Shown here one piece after another: positions 1 through 6,289 of a stretch of DNA of 11,231 nt. The notes under the pieces are model-generated. The model ran no database searches and was not told the origin of the DNA. It saw only the letters and a list, made by a program, of their open reading frames with translations. Numbering within the stretch: position 1 is the stretch's first letter; every line of letters begins with the position of its first letter. Both the position numbers and the translations under genes were made by a program. Source of the stretch: Methylocapsa sp. GTDB lineage: Bacteria; Pseudomonadota; Alphaproteobacteria; Rhizobiales; Beijerinckiaceae. The stretch covers positions 1-11,231 of the forward strand of contig PLUZ01000141.1 in NCBI GenBank assembly GCA_003162995.1, read 5' to 3'.

Positions 1-104
1 CGCTTGGCCTCGGTCACATTGAACCGGGTGATGCCAATCTGCGTCAGCGCCTCCTGAACGTCTTCGAGCTTGAATGTCCTTATGGTGGCGACGACGAGTT
101 TCAT
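1..104 (-). CDS. P-II family nitrogen regulatory protein, N-terminal part (cut by window edge)
   Basis: The first 34 codons of a P-II (GlnB/GlnK-type) protein are visible, starting from an ATG at 104-102 and running off the left edge. P-II proteins are small cytosolic trimers that sense 2-oxoglutarate, ATP/ADP and nitrogen status and control targets such as ammonium transporters and glutamine synthetase adenylylation. The opening MKLVVATIRTFKLEDVQEAL matches the family start (MKLVxAxIKPFKLxxVxxAL), and the NVTEAK segment corresponds to the usual TVTEVKG. Two positions are odd: Thr at residue 10 where Pro is usual, and an Arg codon (CGN) at residue 35 where Gly is usual. The T-loop and the uridylylation Tyr lie outside the window, so GlnB, GlnK or a divergent paralogue cannot be told apart. 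A GGGA ribosome site lies in a small hairpin just upstream. Confidence 0.85.
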   Translation of the reverse strand, partial: MKLVVATIRTFKLEDVQEALTQIGITRFNVTEAK

Positions 105-117
105 GGGATTTTTCCCA
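104..117 (-). promoter_or_regulatory. Ribosome-site hairpin at the P-II start codon
   Basis: Read on the minus strand, the leader is TGGGA-AAAA-TCCCA directly joined to TG of the start codon. This is a perfect 5-bp stem with a 4-base loop. The only Shine-Dalgarno-like bases (GGGA) form one arm and the A of the ATG closes the other, so the fold would hide the initiation site. The hairpin is seen in the sequence; a role in translational control is inference. Confidence 0.4.
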
Positions 118-135
118 GATGTTGTTTTGGTGAAA

Positions 136-180
136 GTGGCAGGTCATCCCTCTCGCGTCAAAACATATCCAAACTGCCAC
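136..180. repeat. Spaced inverted repeat upstream of the P-II gene
   Basis: GTGGCAG at 136-142 is repeated exactly in inverted form (CTGCCAC) at 174-180, with 31 bases between the arms. It lies about 30-75 bases upstream of the P-II start codon, where a regulator of that gene could bind. It does not match the NtrC consensus (TGCACC-N5-GGTGCA) that I know. Two 7-mers at this distance could also be chance. Confidence 0.25.
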
Positions 181-186
181 CCTGGC

Positions 187-204
187 GATCAATCAATGTG
201 CCAT
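187..204 (-). promoter_or_regulatory. Possible degenerate sigma-54 (-24/-12) promoter for the P-II gene
   Basis: On the minus strand, ATGGCACATTGATTGATC has a perfect -24 TGGCAC followed after five bases by TTGA, where sigma-54 promoters have TTGC. P-II genes are often NtrC/sigma-54 controlled, and the site lies about 85 bases before the start codon, a sensible distance. The -12 element lacks the nearly invariant C, so this may be a non-functional look-alike. Confidence 0.2.
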
Positions 205-360
205 GCGTCGTTGCCTATCCGATGCGTGAGCTAAACAGATTAACGCTAACGAAAGTGCTTTGTTCCGTTGATAATTGAAAGAGATAGCGTCAGCGTCGAG
301 GAGTTCGCCGAGGAGGTAGCTGCTGACTAAGAATTAGGCAGAATGCGTGAGCGCAACCGC

Positions 361-493
361 GATTTTCGAAAATCCACATATGTCAATGCTTCTCTAGACC
401 ATGATCGCTTCAAGATGAATCGTTCATGGTCTCACTCTCTTTGTTTTGCCGCATGATCTTATCCAAAAAGTCTGCAGCTTTCTGGGATCATGC
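361..493. repeat. Composite palindromic intergenic element of Rhizobiales type
   Basis: Three palindromes stand side by side. The first is GATTTTCGAAAATC (361-374, perfect). The second has AGACCATGA (396-404) pairing with TCATGGTCT (424-432). The third has GCATGATC (451-458) pairing with GATCATGC (486-493), with an inner near-match of CCAAAAAG and CTTTCTGG. The last two resemble dispersed palindromic repeats that I recall from many Rhizobiales genomes; that identification is from memory. The third palindrome ends one base before the stop codon of the minus-strand methyltransferase (495-497), so its RNA hairpin could end or protect that transcript. No transposase or clear target-site duplication is visible. 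Confidence 0.6.
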
Positions 494-494
494 T

Positions 495-1166
495 CTAACT
501 CATCGATCCGAAAACGATAAAATGCCGGTCGCTGACGGTTTCAGTCTGCAATGAACCCATATTGAGGGAGACGAGTTGCTCCATAATCTCGACGGGACGG
601 TACGCGGCAAGGAGGGAGTTCAAGAAATCAGCGCGCAAAACTTCCGTCTCTTTGCCAGCGTATGTCTCAACGATCTTTTCGGCCTCAATGCGGGATTGGG
701 GCCGGATGAGATCCATCACCAGCACCGCGGCGCCAGGCGCAGCGCAGGCATGAATCGTCCTCCATAAGTCAAGCGGATCACGCATGTGATGGAGCAGACT
801 GTTGCTGACCACGGCGTGAAATGCGTTCGATCCAAAGGGATTTGCTTCCCGGCCTATATGCCACCTTCGAACATCAACGCGATTGGCCAAGGAGGCATGC
901 CGGAGGATGGTTTTGCGAGCGATATCGAGCATGGCACCGGCGCCATCCGTGCCAACAACCCTTGCTTGCGGGTAACGGCGTGCAAGTTGAATGGTGATAT
1001 CGGCGGGGCCACATCCAAGATCTAAGATTTGCTGGCCGTGAAACGCGGGAAACTTGTCCGAAAACAGAGCGAGGAATTTCGCGTTCGGCTCCGAGAAGTC
1101 GGCACCGGCATAAGCTTGTGCATTGCGTTGCACATCCATCAATTCTTCTTCGGGGACGCGATTCAC
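495..1166 (-). CDS. Class I SAM-dependent methyltransferase, substrate unknown
   Basis: This 223-residue cytosolic protein carries a single Rossmann-type methyltransferase domain that would transfer a methyl group from S-adenosylmethionine. Motif I is LDLGCGP (residues 48-54). The acidic residue that usually binds the SAM ribose is Asp74 in VGTDG. The motif IV region is VVSNSLLHH (119-127), followed by the PGAAVLVMDLIRP strand (144-156). It is short, with no extra substrate domain, so the substrate cannot be named. The start at 1166-1164 is a GTG preceded by AAGG ten bases upstream. An in-frame ATG at 1139 (residue 10) is an alternative with a weaker ribosome site. It is divergent from the FAD oxidoreductase across a 178-bp gap and has its own candidate promoter. 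A palindromic repeat directly follows the stop codon. Confidence 0.88.
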   Translation of the reverse strand: MNRVPEEELMDVQRNAQAYAGADFSEPNAKFLALFSDKFPAFHGQQILDLGCGPADITIQLARRYPQARVVGTDGAGAMLDIARKTILRHASLANRVDVRRWHIGREANPFGSNAFHAVVSNSLLHHMRDPLDLWRTIHACAAPGAAVLVMDLIRPQSRIEAEKIVETYAGKETEVLRADFLNSLLAAYRPVEIMEQLVSLNMGSLQTETVSDRHFIVFGSMS

Positions 1167-1217
1167 AGAATTTGCCGCCTTGTTTTCCCGGTTAACTGTT
1201 CCTCTTTTGAGGAGTCG

Positions 1218-1246
1218 ATCCTAAATGACGAGCATCGCCCTTTCAA
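1218..1246 (-). promoter_or_regulatory. Candidate sigma-70-type promoter for the methyltransferase at 495-1166
   Basis: On the minus strand, TTGAAA (1246-1241, 5 of 6 to TTGACA) and TAGGAT (1223-1218, 4 of 6 to TATAAT) are separated by exactly 17 bases. Transcription would begin near 1211, giving a leader of roughly 45 bases before the GTG start. The leader contains a small CCTC-TTTT-GAGG palindrome (1201-1212). The call rests on consensus match and position only. Confidence 0.4.
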
Positions 1247-1344
1247 ATCGGCAGGGCGCCGTCAAGCATGAGCACACGCGCCGTGTTATTGACACATCAG
1301 ACGAATGAACGTGAGAACGGCTCCCCCGATCCGATCGTATAATC

Positions 1345-2703
1345 ATGAACGAAATCAGAGAACCATCGCGGCTCACGCCTGTCATTGCGGAAACGGAGGT
1401 CCTCGTGGTCGGCAGCGGGCCAGGCGGGCTGGCCGCGGCGGTCAGTTCAGCGCGGGCAGGGGTGCCGACCATGCTGGTTGAGCGGTATGGCTGCCTTGGC
1501 GGAAATTTGACCCATGTCGGGGTCGAGGGCATCGCCTGGTACCGGCAGGAGAAGACGGTCGATGTCGAGGGAATCGGTCTTGAATTCGAGACACGGGCCA
1601 AAAATTCCGGCGGCGCCGCGCCGGAACCGCAATCGCGGAGCCATGCCATCAATGCGGAGATGTTCAAGATCGTGGCCGACAATTGGGTGCAGGAGGCAGG
1701 GGTCGAAACGCTCCTTCACGCGCTTGCCGTTGGCGTCGTTCGTGACGGCGATGGTCTGAAAGGGATCATCATCGAAAGCAAGTCCGGGCGAGGGGCAATT
1801 CTCGCCAAGCGCATCATCGACGCCACCGGCGATGCCGACATTGCCGCGCTCTGCGGCGTTCCCTGCCGCAAGACCCCGAAAGAGGACCTACTATCGGTTA
1901 CGGTGATGTTCTCCTGCTCCGGCGTCGACAGGGCCCGCTTCCTTGAGTACGTCAAAGCGAACCCGAAAAAATACAAGGACTGGGGCAAGAACTGGGAAAT
2001 GAAAACCGGCGGCAAGGAGGACGAACTGTTCAGTCCATACCTTGAAGAACCGTTCGACATGGCCCGGGAAAGCGGCATCATTCCGGCCGGCCTGAAAAGC
2101 ATAGGCGGCACCTGGAGCGCGATTAGCGAGCATGGCGAGGCCACCTATCTCAATATGGTGCATATGCTCGAATATGACGGGACCGATGTCCGCGACCTCA
2201 CCCGCGCGGAGATGGAGGGGCGGCGTCAGGCCATGCTCGCCATCAAGGCGCTGCAATGCTTCGCGCCCGGGTTCGAGAAGGCAGCTTTGCGAAATTTCGG
2301 CATGACGGTCGGCATTCGCGATACGCGGAAAATTATCGGCCGTTACGATCTGACCGAGCGGGACGTGCTGGAACAGGCCCGCTTCGAGGATTCGATCGGC
2401 ATCTTCCCGGAATTCATCGACGGCTACGGCGTTCTGGTGCTGCCGACGACCGGGCGGTATTTCCATGTCCCTTACGGGGCGCTGGTGCCGCAGGGCGTGG
2501 ACAACCTGCTGATCGCCGGGCGTTCGGTTGCCGGGGATAAGATCTCGCATGCCGCCGTCCGCAACATGATGTGCTGCACCGTCACGGGCCAGGGCGCCGG
2601 AGTAGCCGCCGCCATCTCGGTGAAAAACAGGGTTTCCACCGCAGAAGTCAGGATCACGGATATTCAGACCGAATTGAAAAGGCAGGGCGTACGTTTCCGT
2701 TAA
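1345..2703 (+). CDS. FAD-dependent oxidoreductase (FAD_oxidored/PF12831 type)
   Basis: This 452-residue flavoprotein has FAD-binding signatures at both ends. The N-terminal beta-alpha-beta fold is EVLVVGSGPGG (GxGxxG at residues 23-28), followed by an Glu-Arg pair at the end of strand 2 (LVERYG) and a GGN turn. The middle DATGDAD motif is at 159-165. The C-terminal FAD-contacting segment is NLLIAGRSVAGD (387-398), followed by a GQGAGVAAA helix. Length and motif order fit the PF12831 family, whose members are mostly uncharacterised; the substrate is unknown. No signal peptide or membrane segment is seen, so it is probably cytosolic. The ATG is the only plausible start, because an in-frame stop lies at 1312-1314 and the FAD motif begins at residue 19. 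No Shine-Dalgarno is apparent. It converges on the antiporter gene with 44 bp between stops. Confidence 0.88.
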   Translation: MNEIREPSRLTPVIAETEVLVVGSGPGGLAAAVSSARAGVPTMLVERYGCLGGNLTHVGVEGIAWYRQEKTVDVEGIGLEFETRAKNSGGAAPEPQSRSHAINAEMFKIVADNWVQEAGVETLLHALAVGVVRDGDGLKGIIIESKSGRGAILAKRIIDATGDADIAALCGVPCRKTPKEDLLSVTVMFSCSGVDRARFLEYVKANPKKYKDWGKNWEMKTGGKEDELFSPYLEEPFDMARESGIIPAGLKSIGGTWSAISEHGEATYLNMVHMLEYDGTDVRDLTRAEMEGRRQAMLAIKALQCFAPGFEKAALRNFGMTVGIRDTRKIIGRYDLTERDVLEQARFEDSIGIFPEFIDGYGVLVLPTTGRYFHVPYGALVPQGVDNLLIAGRSVAGDKISHAAVRNMMCCTVTGQGAGVAAAISVKNRVSTAEVRITDIQTELKRQGVRFR

Positions 2704-2737
2704 AGTCCGCCCTCCGTAGTGCATGTTTCGAGCCTGG

Positions 2738-2751
2738 CTGAGTGTGCTCAG
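2738..2751. terminator. Weak hairpin between convergent genes
   Basis: CTGAG (2738-2742) and CTCAG (2747-2751) form a 5-bp stem with a 4-base loop in the 44-bp gap between the convergent FAD oxidoreductase and antiporter stops. It overlaps the antiporter stop codon and has no T-run on either side. It is at best a weak or bidirectional terminator. Confidence 0.2.
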
Positions 2752-4352
2752 TCCGTGCTTCGCTGGTTGGCCAGATCCACTTCGCGCAGATCGAGTTCCC
2801 GCTCGATTCGGCGCCGCACCTCGTCCTTTAGCTCGCCGCTGCGATAGAGTTCGTTAATGTGCTGCCGTTCGGCGGTGATCAGCAGAAGCTCGATCTCATC
2901 ATGAAGTTCGGTGAGCTTTCGATGACCGTCATGGCCGTCGCTTCTCAGCTCGATGTGCCTGAGACGATCGCGATGATGCGCGCGGAGCGGCCGGACGATG
3001 TCTTCGGAAAGATTACGCTCCGATGTGATCTGGTCGAGCCGCTCGATCGCGGCCTGGATCCCTTGCCGCCTGGCCTTGTGCTCATCGACTGCATCAGCAC
3101 GGCGCTCGAGTCGCCCTGCATGGGCGAGGCCGAGCATCCGTATCACCGCGGGGAGCAGCAATCCTTGGCCGACCAATGTCACGAGGATGACGGAAAACGT
3201 CAGAAAAAGAATCAGATCGCGGCCGGGAAAAGGCTGGCCATCCGCGGTTGCAAACGGGATCGCGAGCGCTGCCGCGAGCGAGACGATGCCGCGAACTCCG
3301 GTGAAGGCGAGCACGAATGGCCATTGCCAAGGTGGCGACGGATCCCTGCGCTTAATTGGGGGGAAGAGCCAGCGTGGCAGATAGGTTGCGGGATACATCC
3401 AGATGAAGCGCGTCACGATCACCACGGCACTGACGACGGCGGCGGCGATGGCCAGCTCGGATAATGAATGATCGCCGATGCGGGCGATCAGCGTGCGCGC
3501 CTGAAGGCCGGTGATGAGGAACACCATGCCTTCGATGAGATAGATGAAGAAATCCCAGAAGAAGATGCCCTGGAGGCGCGTCGCGGCGCTGATCAGCCGG
3601 AGGCCGTTCCAACTGATGTAGAGTCCGGCCGTCACGGTGGCGAGCACGCCGGAGCCGCCCAGATGTGCAGGTGGCCAATAGGCCAGGAACGGGACCAAAA
3701 TCGAGATCGTGATCTCGATGCGCGGATCATGGACCCAGCGCCGCAGGCGCAATGTCAGCCAGCCCACTCCGATTCCCCAGACAATTTCGCCGGCGACGAT
3801 AGCAGCAAACATTCCTGCTGCTTCCCCGAACGAAAATACGCCAGCGCTCACAGCGGCGACCGCGAAACGGTAAAGGATCAGCGCGGTGGCATCATTTGCA
3901 AGCCCTTCGCCTTCGAGGATGACAAGGAGCCGCCTGGGGAGCTGCATTCTGCGAGCGATGGAGAGCGGCGCCACAGCGTCCGGCGGCGAAACAATAGCGC
4001 CCAAGACGAAGCCGACCGGCCAGGCGAGACCCAGCACAAAATGCGCTGCCGCAGCGACGGCAATCGTCGTGAACACGACGCAACCCACGGCCAGCAGCGA
4101 AATTGGGCGCAAATTGAACCGGAACTCGCGCCAGCTCATCGCCACTGCAGACGCGTAGATGACGGGTGGCAACACCAGAAGGAGCACCAGTTCCGGAGCA
4201 AGGGCCAGGGCCGGCAGGCCGGGGACGAGCGCTAGAACAACCCCGGTCAGCACCAAAAGAATGGCCGGGGGAATCTTGAGCTGTGCCGAGAGGACCGCCA
4301 CCGCCGCAACCACAGCCAGCAGCAAGACCAGAATCTGAATCGTCGAAATCAT
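2748..4352 (-). CDS. Sodium/proton antiporter, CPA1 (NhaP/NHE-like) family
   Basis: This 534-residue inner-membrane protein should exchange cytosolic sodium (or potassium) for protons, serving pH and salt balance. It begins with hydrophobic segments from residue 4 and continues with about a dozen membrane spans to roughly residue 420. Family signatures in the transport core are VSPPDAVAP (residues 121-129, Asp125) and EGEGLANDATALILY (147-161, with Asn153-Asp154 as the likely cation-binding pair). After the last span comes a long charged tail of about 110 residues, rich in Arg, Glu and His and probably helical, which is usual for the bacterial CPA1 form and probably regulatory. The ATG at 4352-4350 has AGG five bases upstream. 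It stands alone: convergent with the FAD gene and divergent from the SHOCT gene. Ion preference cannot be read from sequence. Confidence 0.92.
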   Translation of the reverse strand: MISTIQILVLLLAVVAAVAVLSAQLKIPPAILLVLTGVVLALVPGLPALALAPELVLLLVLPPVIYASAVAMSWREFRFNLRPISLLAVGCVVFTTIAVAAAAHFVLGLAWPVGFVLGAIVSPPDAVAPLSIARRMQLPRRLLVILEGEGLANDATALILYRFAVAAVSAGVFSFGEAAGMFAAIVAGEIVWGIGVGWLTLRLRRWVHDPRIEITISILVPFLAYWPPAHLGGSGVLATVTAGLYISWNGLRLISAATRLQGIFFWDFFIYLIEGMVFLITGLQARTLIARIGDHSLSELAIAAAVVSAVVIVTRFIWMYPATYLPRWLFPPIKRRDPSPPWQWPFVLAFTGVRGIVSLAAALAIPFATADGQPFPGRDLILFLTFSVILVTLVGQGLLLPAVIRMLGLAHAGRLERRADAVDEHKARRQGIQAAIERLDQITSERNLSEDIVRPLRAHHRDRLRHIELRSDGHDGHRKLTELHDEIELLLITAERQHINELYRSGELKDEVRRRIERELDLREVDLANQRSTD

Positions 4353-4677
4353 GCGCCTATTTGTCCGCGATGATGTCGAAACACAAGCCGAATGAATCGC
4401 CCGGATTCAAAGACTTGGAGCATGTCCGAATCGAAAAAGCCGGGCAATTTTCTTCATTAACTGTTCGACACTTCGAAGGACATGGAATAACTTTAGCCTG
4501 CGGGGCCAGCCAACTTTGACACGGGCGAAATACCCGGTCCAAGCGAATCCCCCCGCTGTGATACCAGCTTTGACGGCATGGACCCCACGCGCCGCGAGGA
4601 TCGGCGGCGTCATTATCACCTGGGGGCGCCTCGGAATAAAGCTGCGCCTTGCACCCACCGGACCGGAGACGATAGGC
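4353..4677. other. Intergenic region between divergent antiporter and SHOCT genes
   Basis: No convincing gene lies in this 325-bp stretch. An imperfect inverted repeat has arms CATGTCC (4421-4427) and GGACATG (4478-4484), with further partial pairing of GAATCGAA and TTCGA just inside. The GAGCATGTCCGAA part faintly resembles the palindromic element at 451-493. TTGACA occurs at 4516-4521 on the plus strand, but no acceptable -10 box lies 16-18 bases downstream. No promoter could be assigned with confidence to either flanking gene. Confidence 0.4.
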
Positions 4678-5526
4678 ATGCAGGAACTCACCCCCGAAGG
4701 GCGCAAGATTGTCGATGATTTGGCGCTGCGCCACGGGGTCGGCAGCGATGCCGTGGCGGTCTTGCTTTGCGCACTCGACCTCGGCAATGGCGCGCAAGCC
4801 CAATTCAATCACCCTGATCTCGGCGGCATGGGGCAATGGTCGCAGGGTGGCATGATCATGATTGGCGACATGTTCAATCAAGGCCTCAAATACCGTGTGG
4901 ACGCGCTCTGCCGTGAGCTCGCCAGCCTCCTGCGCAGTCAACCCGCGCTCAACCGGCCAGAGGCAAGCCAATCTCAATCGCAATCCCACAGCGGCGGTTA
5001 CGCGGGCGTCAGTCTCTTCATCAAGGGATCCGGCCAGTCCTCGCATAATTGGTGGCCAGCCGAACTTGGCAGCCCCGCCTCGACCGGCGCGCAGAACAAT
5101 CTGCACTATGCTTGCTTCCCGGACCAGCGCCGCCTTGCAATCCGGCATGATGGCCAGGTGAGCGTTTATGATACCGGCGAACATCGGATCACGGGCTTTT
5201 CCCAGCAGCAAAGCGGCGATCAGTCGCTCACCTTCACAAGCCAGTTCGGACTTGTCCGCGTCGCCGATTTACCCTTGGTCCTTTCCGGCAACCATGATTT
5301 GCACAATCCATCCGCGGCGCAGCCAAGCGAACCCGCGCCGATGCGGCCGCCAGCCGCGACTCCGGTTGAGAGACAGCCACCGCAAACACCCGCCGCAACT
5401 CCGGCGCCAGCTTCGACCGACGACATACTGACGACGATTGAACGGCTATCCGACCTGCGCCAGAAGAACATTCTCACCGAAACGGAATTTGCTGCGAAAA
5501 AGGCGGAGCTTTTGAGCCGGCTGTAA
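4678..5526 (+). CDS. SHOCT domain-containing protein
   Basis: This 282-residue soluble protein has a conserved-looking N-terminal block (residues 1-85) with LTPEGRKIVDDLA and the FNHPDLGGMGQW-GGMIMIGDMFN region. A Gln/Ser low-complexity stretch (97-105), a middle beta-rich region (about 108-200) and a Pro/Ala-rich linker (about 213-246) follow. The C-terminus is a SHOCT domain (248-282), a short two-helix module with the ILTETEFAAKKAELL pattern, found at the ends of many unrelated proteins and thought to mediate oligomerisation. The function is unknown. The ATG at 4678 was chosen because GGAG lies nine bases upstream and the family-like block starts there. The frame stays open to a TTG at 4516, but those 54 extra residues look unlike a protein N-terminus. 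It converges on the OsmC gene with 34 bp between stops. Confidence 0.8.
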   Translation: MQELTPEGRKIVDDLALRHGVGSDAVAVLLCALDLGNGAQAQFNHPDLGGMGQWSQGGMIMIGDMFNQGLKYRVDALCRELASLLRSQPALNRPEASQSQSQSHSGGYAGVSLFIKGSGQSSHNWWPAELGSPASTGAQNNLHYACFPDQRRLAIRHDGQVSVYDTGEHRITGFSQQQSGDQSLTFTSQFGLVRVADLPLVLSGNHDLHNPSAAQPSEPAPMRPPAATPVERQPPQTPAATPAPASTDDILTTIERLSDLRQKNILTETEFAAKKAELLSRL

Positions 5527-5540
5527 GGGTTGCGTGGTTA

Positions 5541-5556
5541 TGCGGCTGGAACCGCA
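5541..5556. terminator. Possible bidirectional hairpin between SHOCT and OsmC genes
   Basis: TGCGG (5541-5545) pairs with CCGCA (5552-5556) across a 6-base loop, inside the 34-bp gap between two convergent stop codons. There is no T-run on either side, so an intrinsic terminator is only possible. Confidence 0.25.
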
Positions 5557-5560
5557 CCCA

Positions 5561-5986
5561 TCATACCAGCTTGGCCGAGAGCCCGATTTCGACGGCGGCG
5601 AGCGCCTTGGAAACGGGACAGTGAATCTTTGCTTGGGATGCGAATGATTCGAATGTCGCCGCATCGATGCCAGGAACCGTCCCTTCGGTCTCCAAATCGA
5701 TTCTGGAGATGGCAAAGCCGTCCGGCACAGGCCCGAACTGCACGATTGCCTTGGTATGCACCCGCGTAGGGGGATGGCCTGCCTGCGAGAGCGCGAGCGA
5801 TAGGGCCATCGAGAAGCAAGCCGCATGGGCGGCGGCGATCAGCTCTTCCGGGTTCGTGCCGCTGCCGTCCTCAAAACGCGACTTATAGGAGTATGGCCCG
5901 TTGAACGCACCGCTCCCGAACGAGACCGTACCTCCCCCATTCTGAAGATCGCCATGCCACTCGGCATCGGAAATTCTCTTGACCAT
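5561..5986 (-). CDS. OsmC/Ohr family peroxide-resistance protein
   Basis: This 141-residue cytosolic protein is of the OsmC type, thiol-dependent peroxidases that reduce organic hydroperoxides. Two cysteines sit where the family has its catalytic pair: Cys57 in AAHAACFSMAL (peroxidatic) and Cys123 in KIHCPVSKAL (resolving). The SGTNPEELIAAAHA segment (42-55) is the classical helix-start signature, and the earlier Arg37 may be the conserved activating Arg. Length is normal for the family; the overall pattern is closer to OsmC than Ohr. The ATG at 5986-5984 is supported by GGGAGAG a few bases upstream. The frame is open further upstream to a TTG at 6223, and an in-frame ATG lies at 6025, but neither extension has a good ribosome site or resembles the family. 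Confidence 0.92.
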   Translation of the reverse strand: MVKRISDAEWHGDLQNGGGTVSFGSGAFNGPYSYKSRFEDGSGTNPEELIAAAHAACFSMALSLALSQAGHPPTRVHTKAIVQFGPVPDGFAISRIDLETEGTVPGIDAATFESFASQAKIHCPVSKALAAVEIGLSAKLV

Positions 5987-6184
5987 GAACGCTCTCCCTT
6001 TGGTTGTCGCCCACGCTTCAGTCATGTCCAAAGGACCATCGCTTGACGGCAAATCTCTACAGGACAACACCAGCGCCAGAAATCCTCCAGAACTTTGTTC
6101 GATCCCGCCGCGGATTTCCCGCACACGGCGGAAGGGGGAAGGCGCAGCACCCCTGAAGCCAGACGATGTAGAATGCCTTCGAGG

Positions 6185-6209
6185 CCCCGGACGCTCACGG
6201 GAGCCGGGG
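6185..6209. other. GC-rich bulged hairpin
   Basis: CCCCG (6185-6189) and GCTC (6193-6196) pair with GAGC (6201-6204) and CGGGG (6205-6209). This gives a nine-pair stem with a three-base bulge and an ACGG loop. It lies between the PAP2 terminator candidate and the OsmC gene. There is no T-run, so it may be an RNA structure, a back-up termination site or chance in GC-rich DNA. Confidence 0.3.
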
Positions 6210-6234
6210 TTGCATCTGGCCAATGAAACCAGAA

Positions 6235-6252
6235 CGAGCCTTAAACGGCTCG
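6235..6252 (-). terminator. Candidate terminator of the PAP2 gene
   Basis: CGAGCC (6235-6240) and GGCTCG (6247-6252) form a perfect 6-bp stem with a 6-base loop, about 38 bases after the PAP2 stop codon. On the minus strand the stem is followed by TTCTGGTTTC, a loosely T-rich stretch. It is a reasonable but not strong intrinsic terminator. Confidence 0.45.
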
Positions 6253-6289
6253 ATTGAGATCGGGCCGCTCAAAGGCTGATTATGTCCAT

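Larger units (their letters stand above)
5987..6289. other. Intergenic region between PAP2 and OsmC genes
   Basis: This 303-bp gap separates two minus-strand genes and holds no gene I can support. It contains two hairpins (6185-6209 and 6235-6252) and presumably the OsmC promoter, but no good -35/-10 pair was found there. The OsmC frame is open through most of the gap, but without family-like sequence. Confidence 0.4.

Noticed and set aside
343..456. 37-codon plus-strand frame within the palindromic element
   Set aside because: Its second half simply translates the repeat (ending RSWSHSLCFAA); such frames recur wherever this kind of element occurs and do not indicate a gene.
1289..1294. Perfect TTGACA upstream of the FAD oxidoreductase
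   Set aside because: No acceptable -10 box occurs 16-18 bases downstream.
1338..1343. TATAAT immediately before the FAD oxidoreductase ATG
   Set aside because: A transcript from this box would start inside the coding region past the ATG, no -35 lies 16-18 bases upstream, and the FAD motif needs the N-terminus.
1891..2724. Long minus-strand open frame (277 codons) opposite the FAD oxidoreductase
   Set aside because: It lies antisense within a clearly recognised enzyme and its translation has no family motifs; this is a common by-product of GC-rich codon use.
3468..4235. Plus-strand open frame (255 codons) opposite the antiporter
   Set aside because: The translation is a low-quality, charged sequence without motifs, mirrored from the antiporter membrane segments.
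4516..4677. 54-residue N-terminal extension of the SHOCT protein from a TTG
   Set aside because: The ATG at 4678 has a better ribosome site and begins the conserved-looking block; the extension looks like translated intergenic DNA.
4357..5211. Minus-strand open frame (284 codons) opposite the SHOCT gene
   Set aside because: It overlaps the better supported SHOCT gene almost entirely and shows no family motif.
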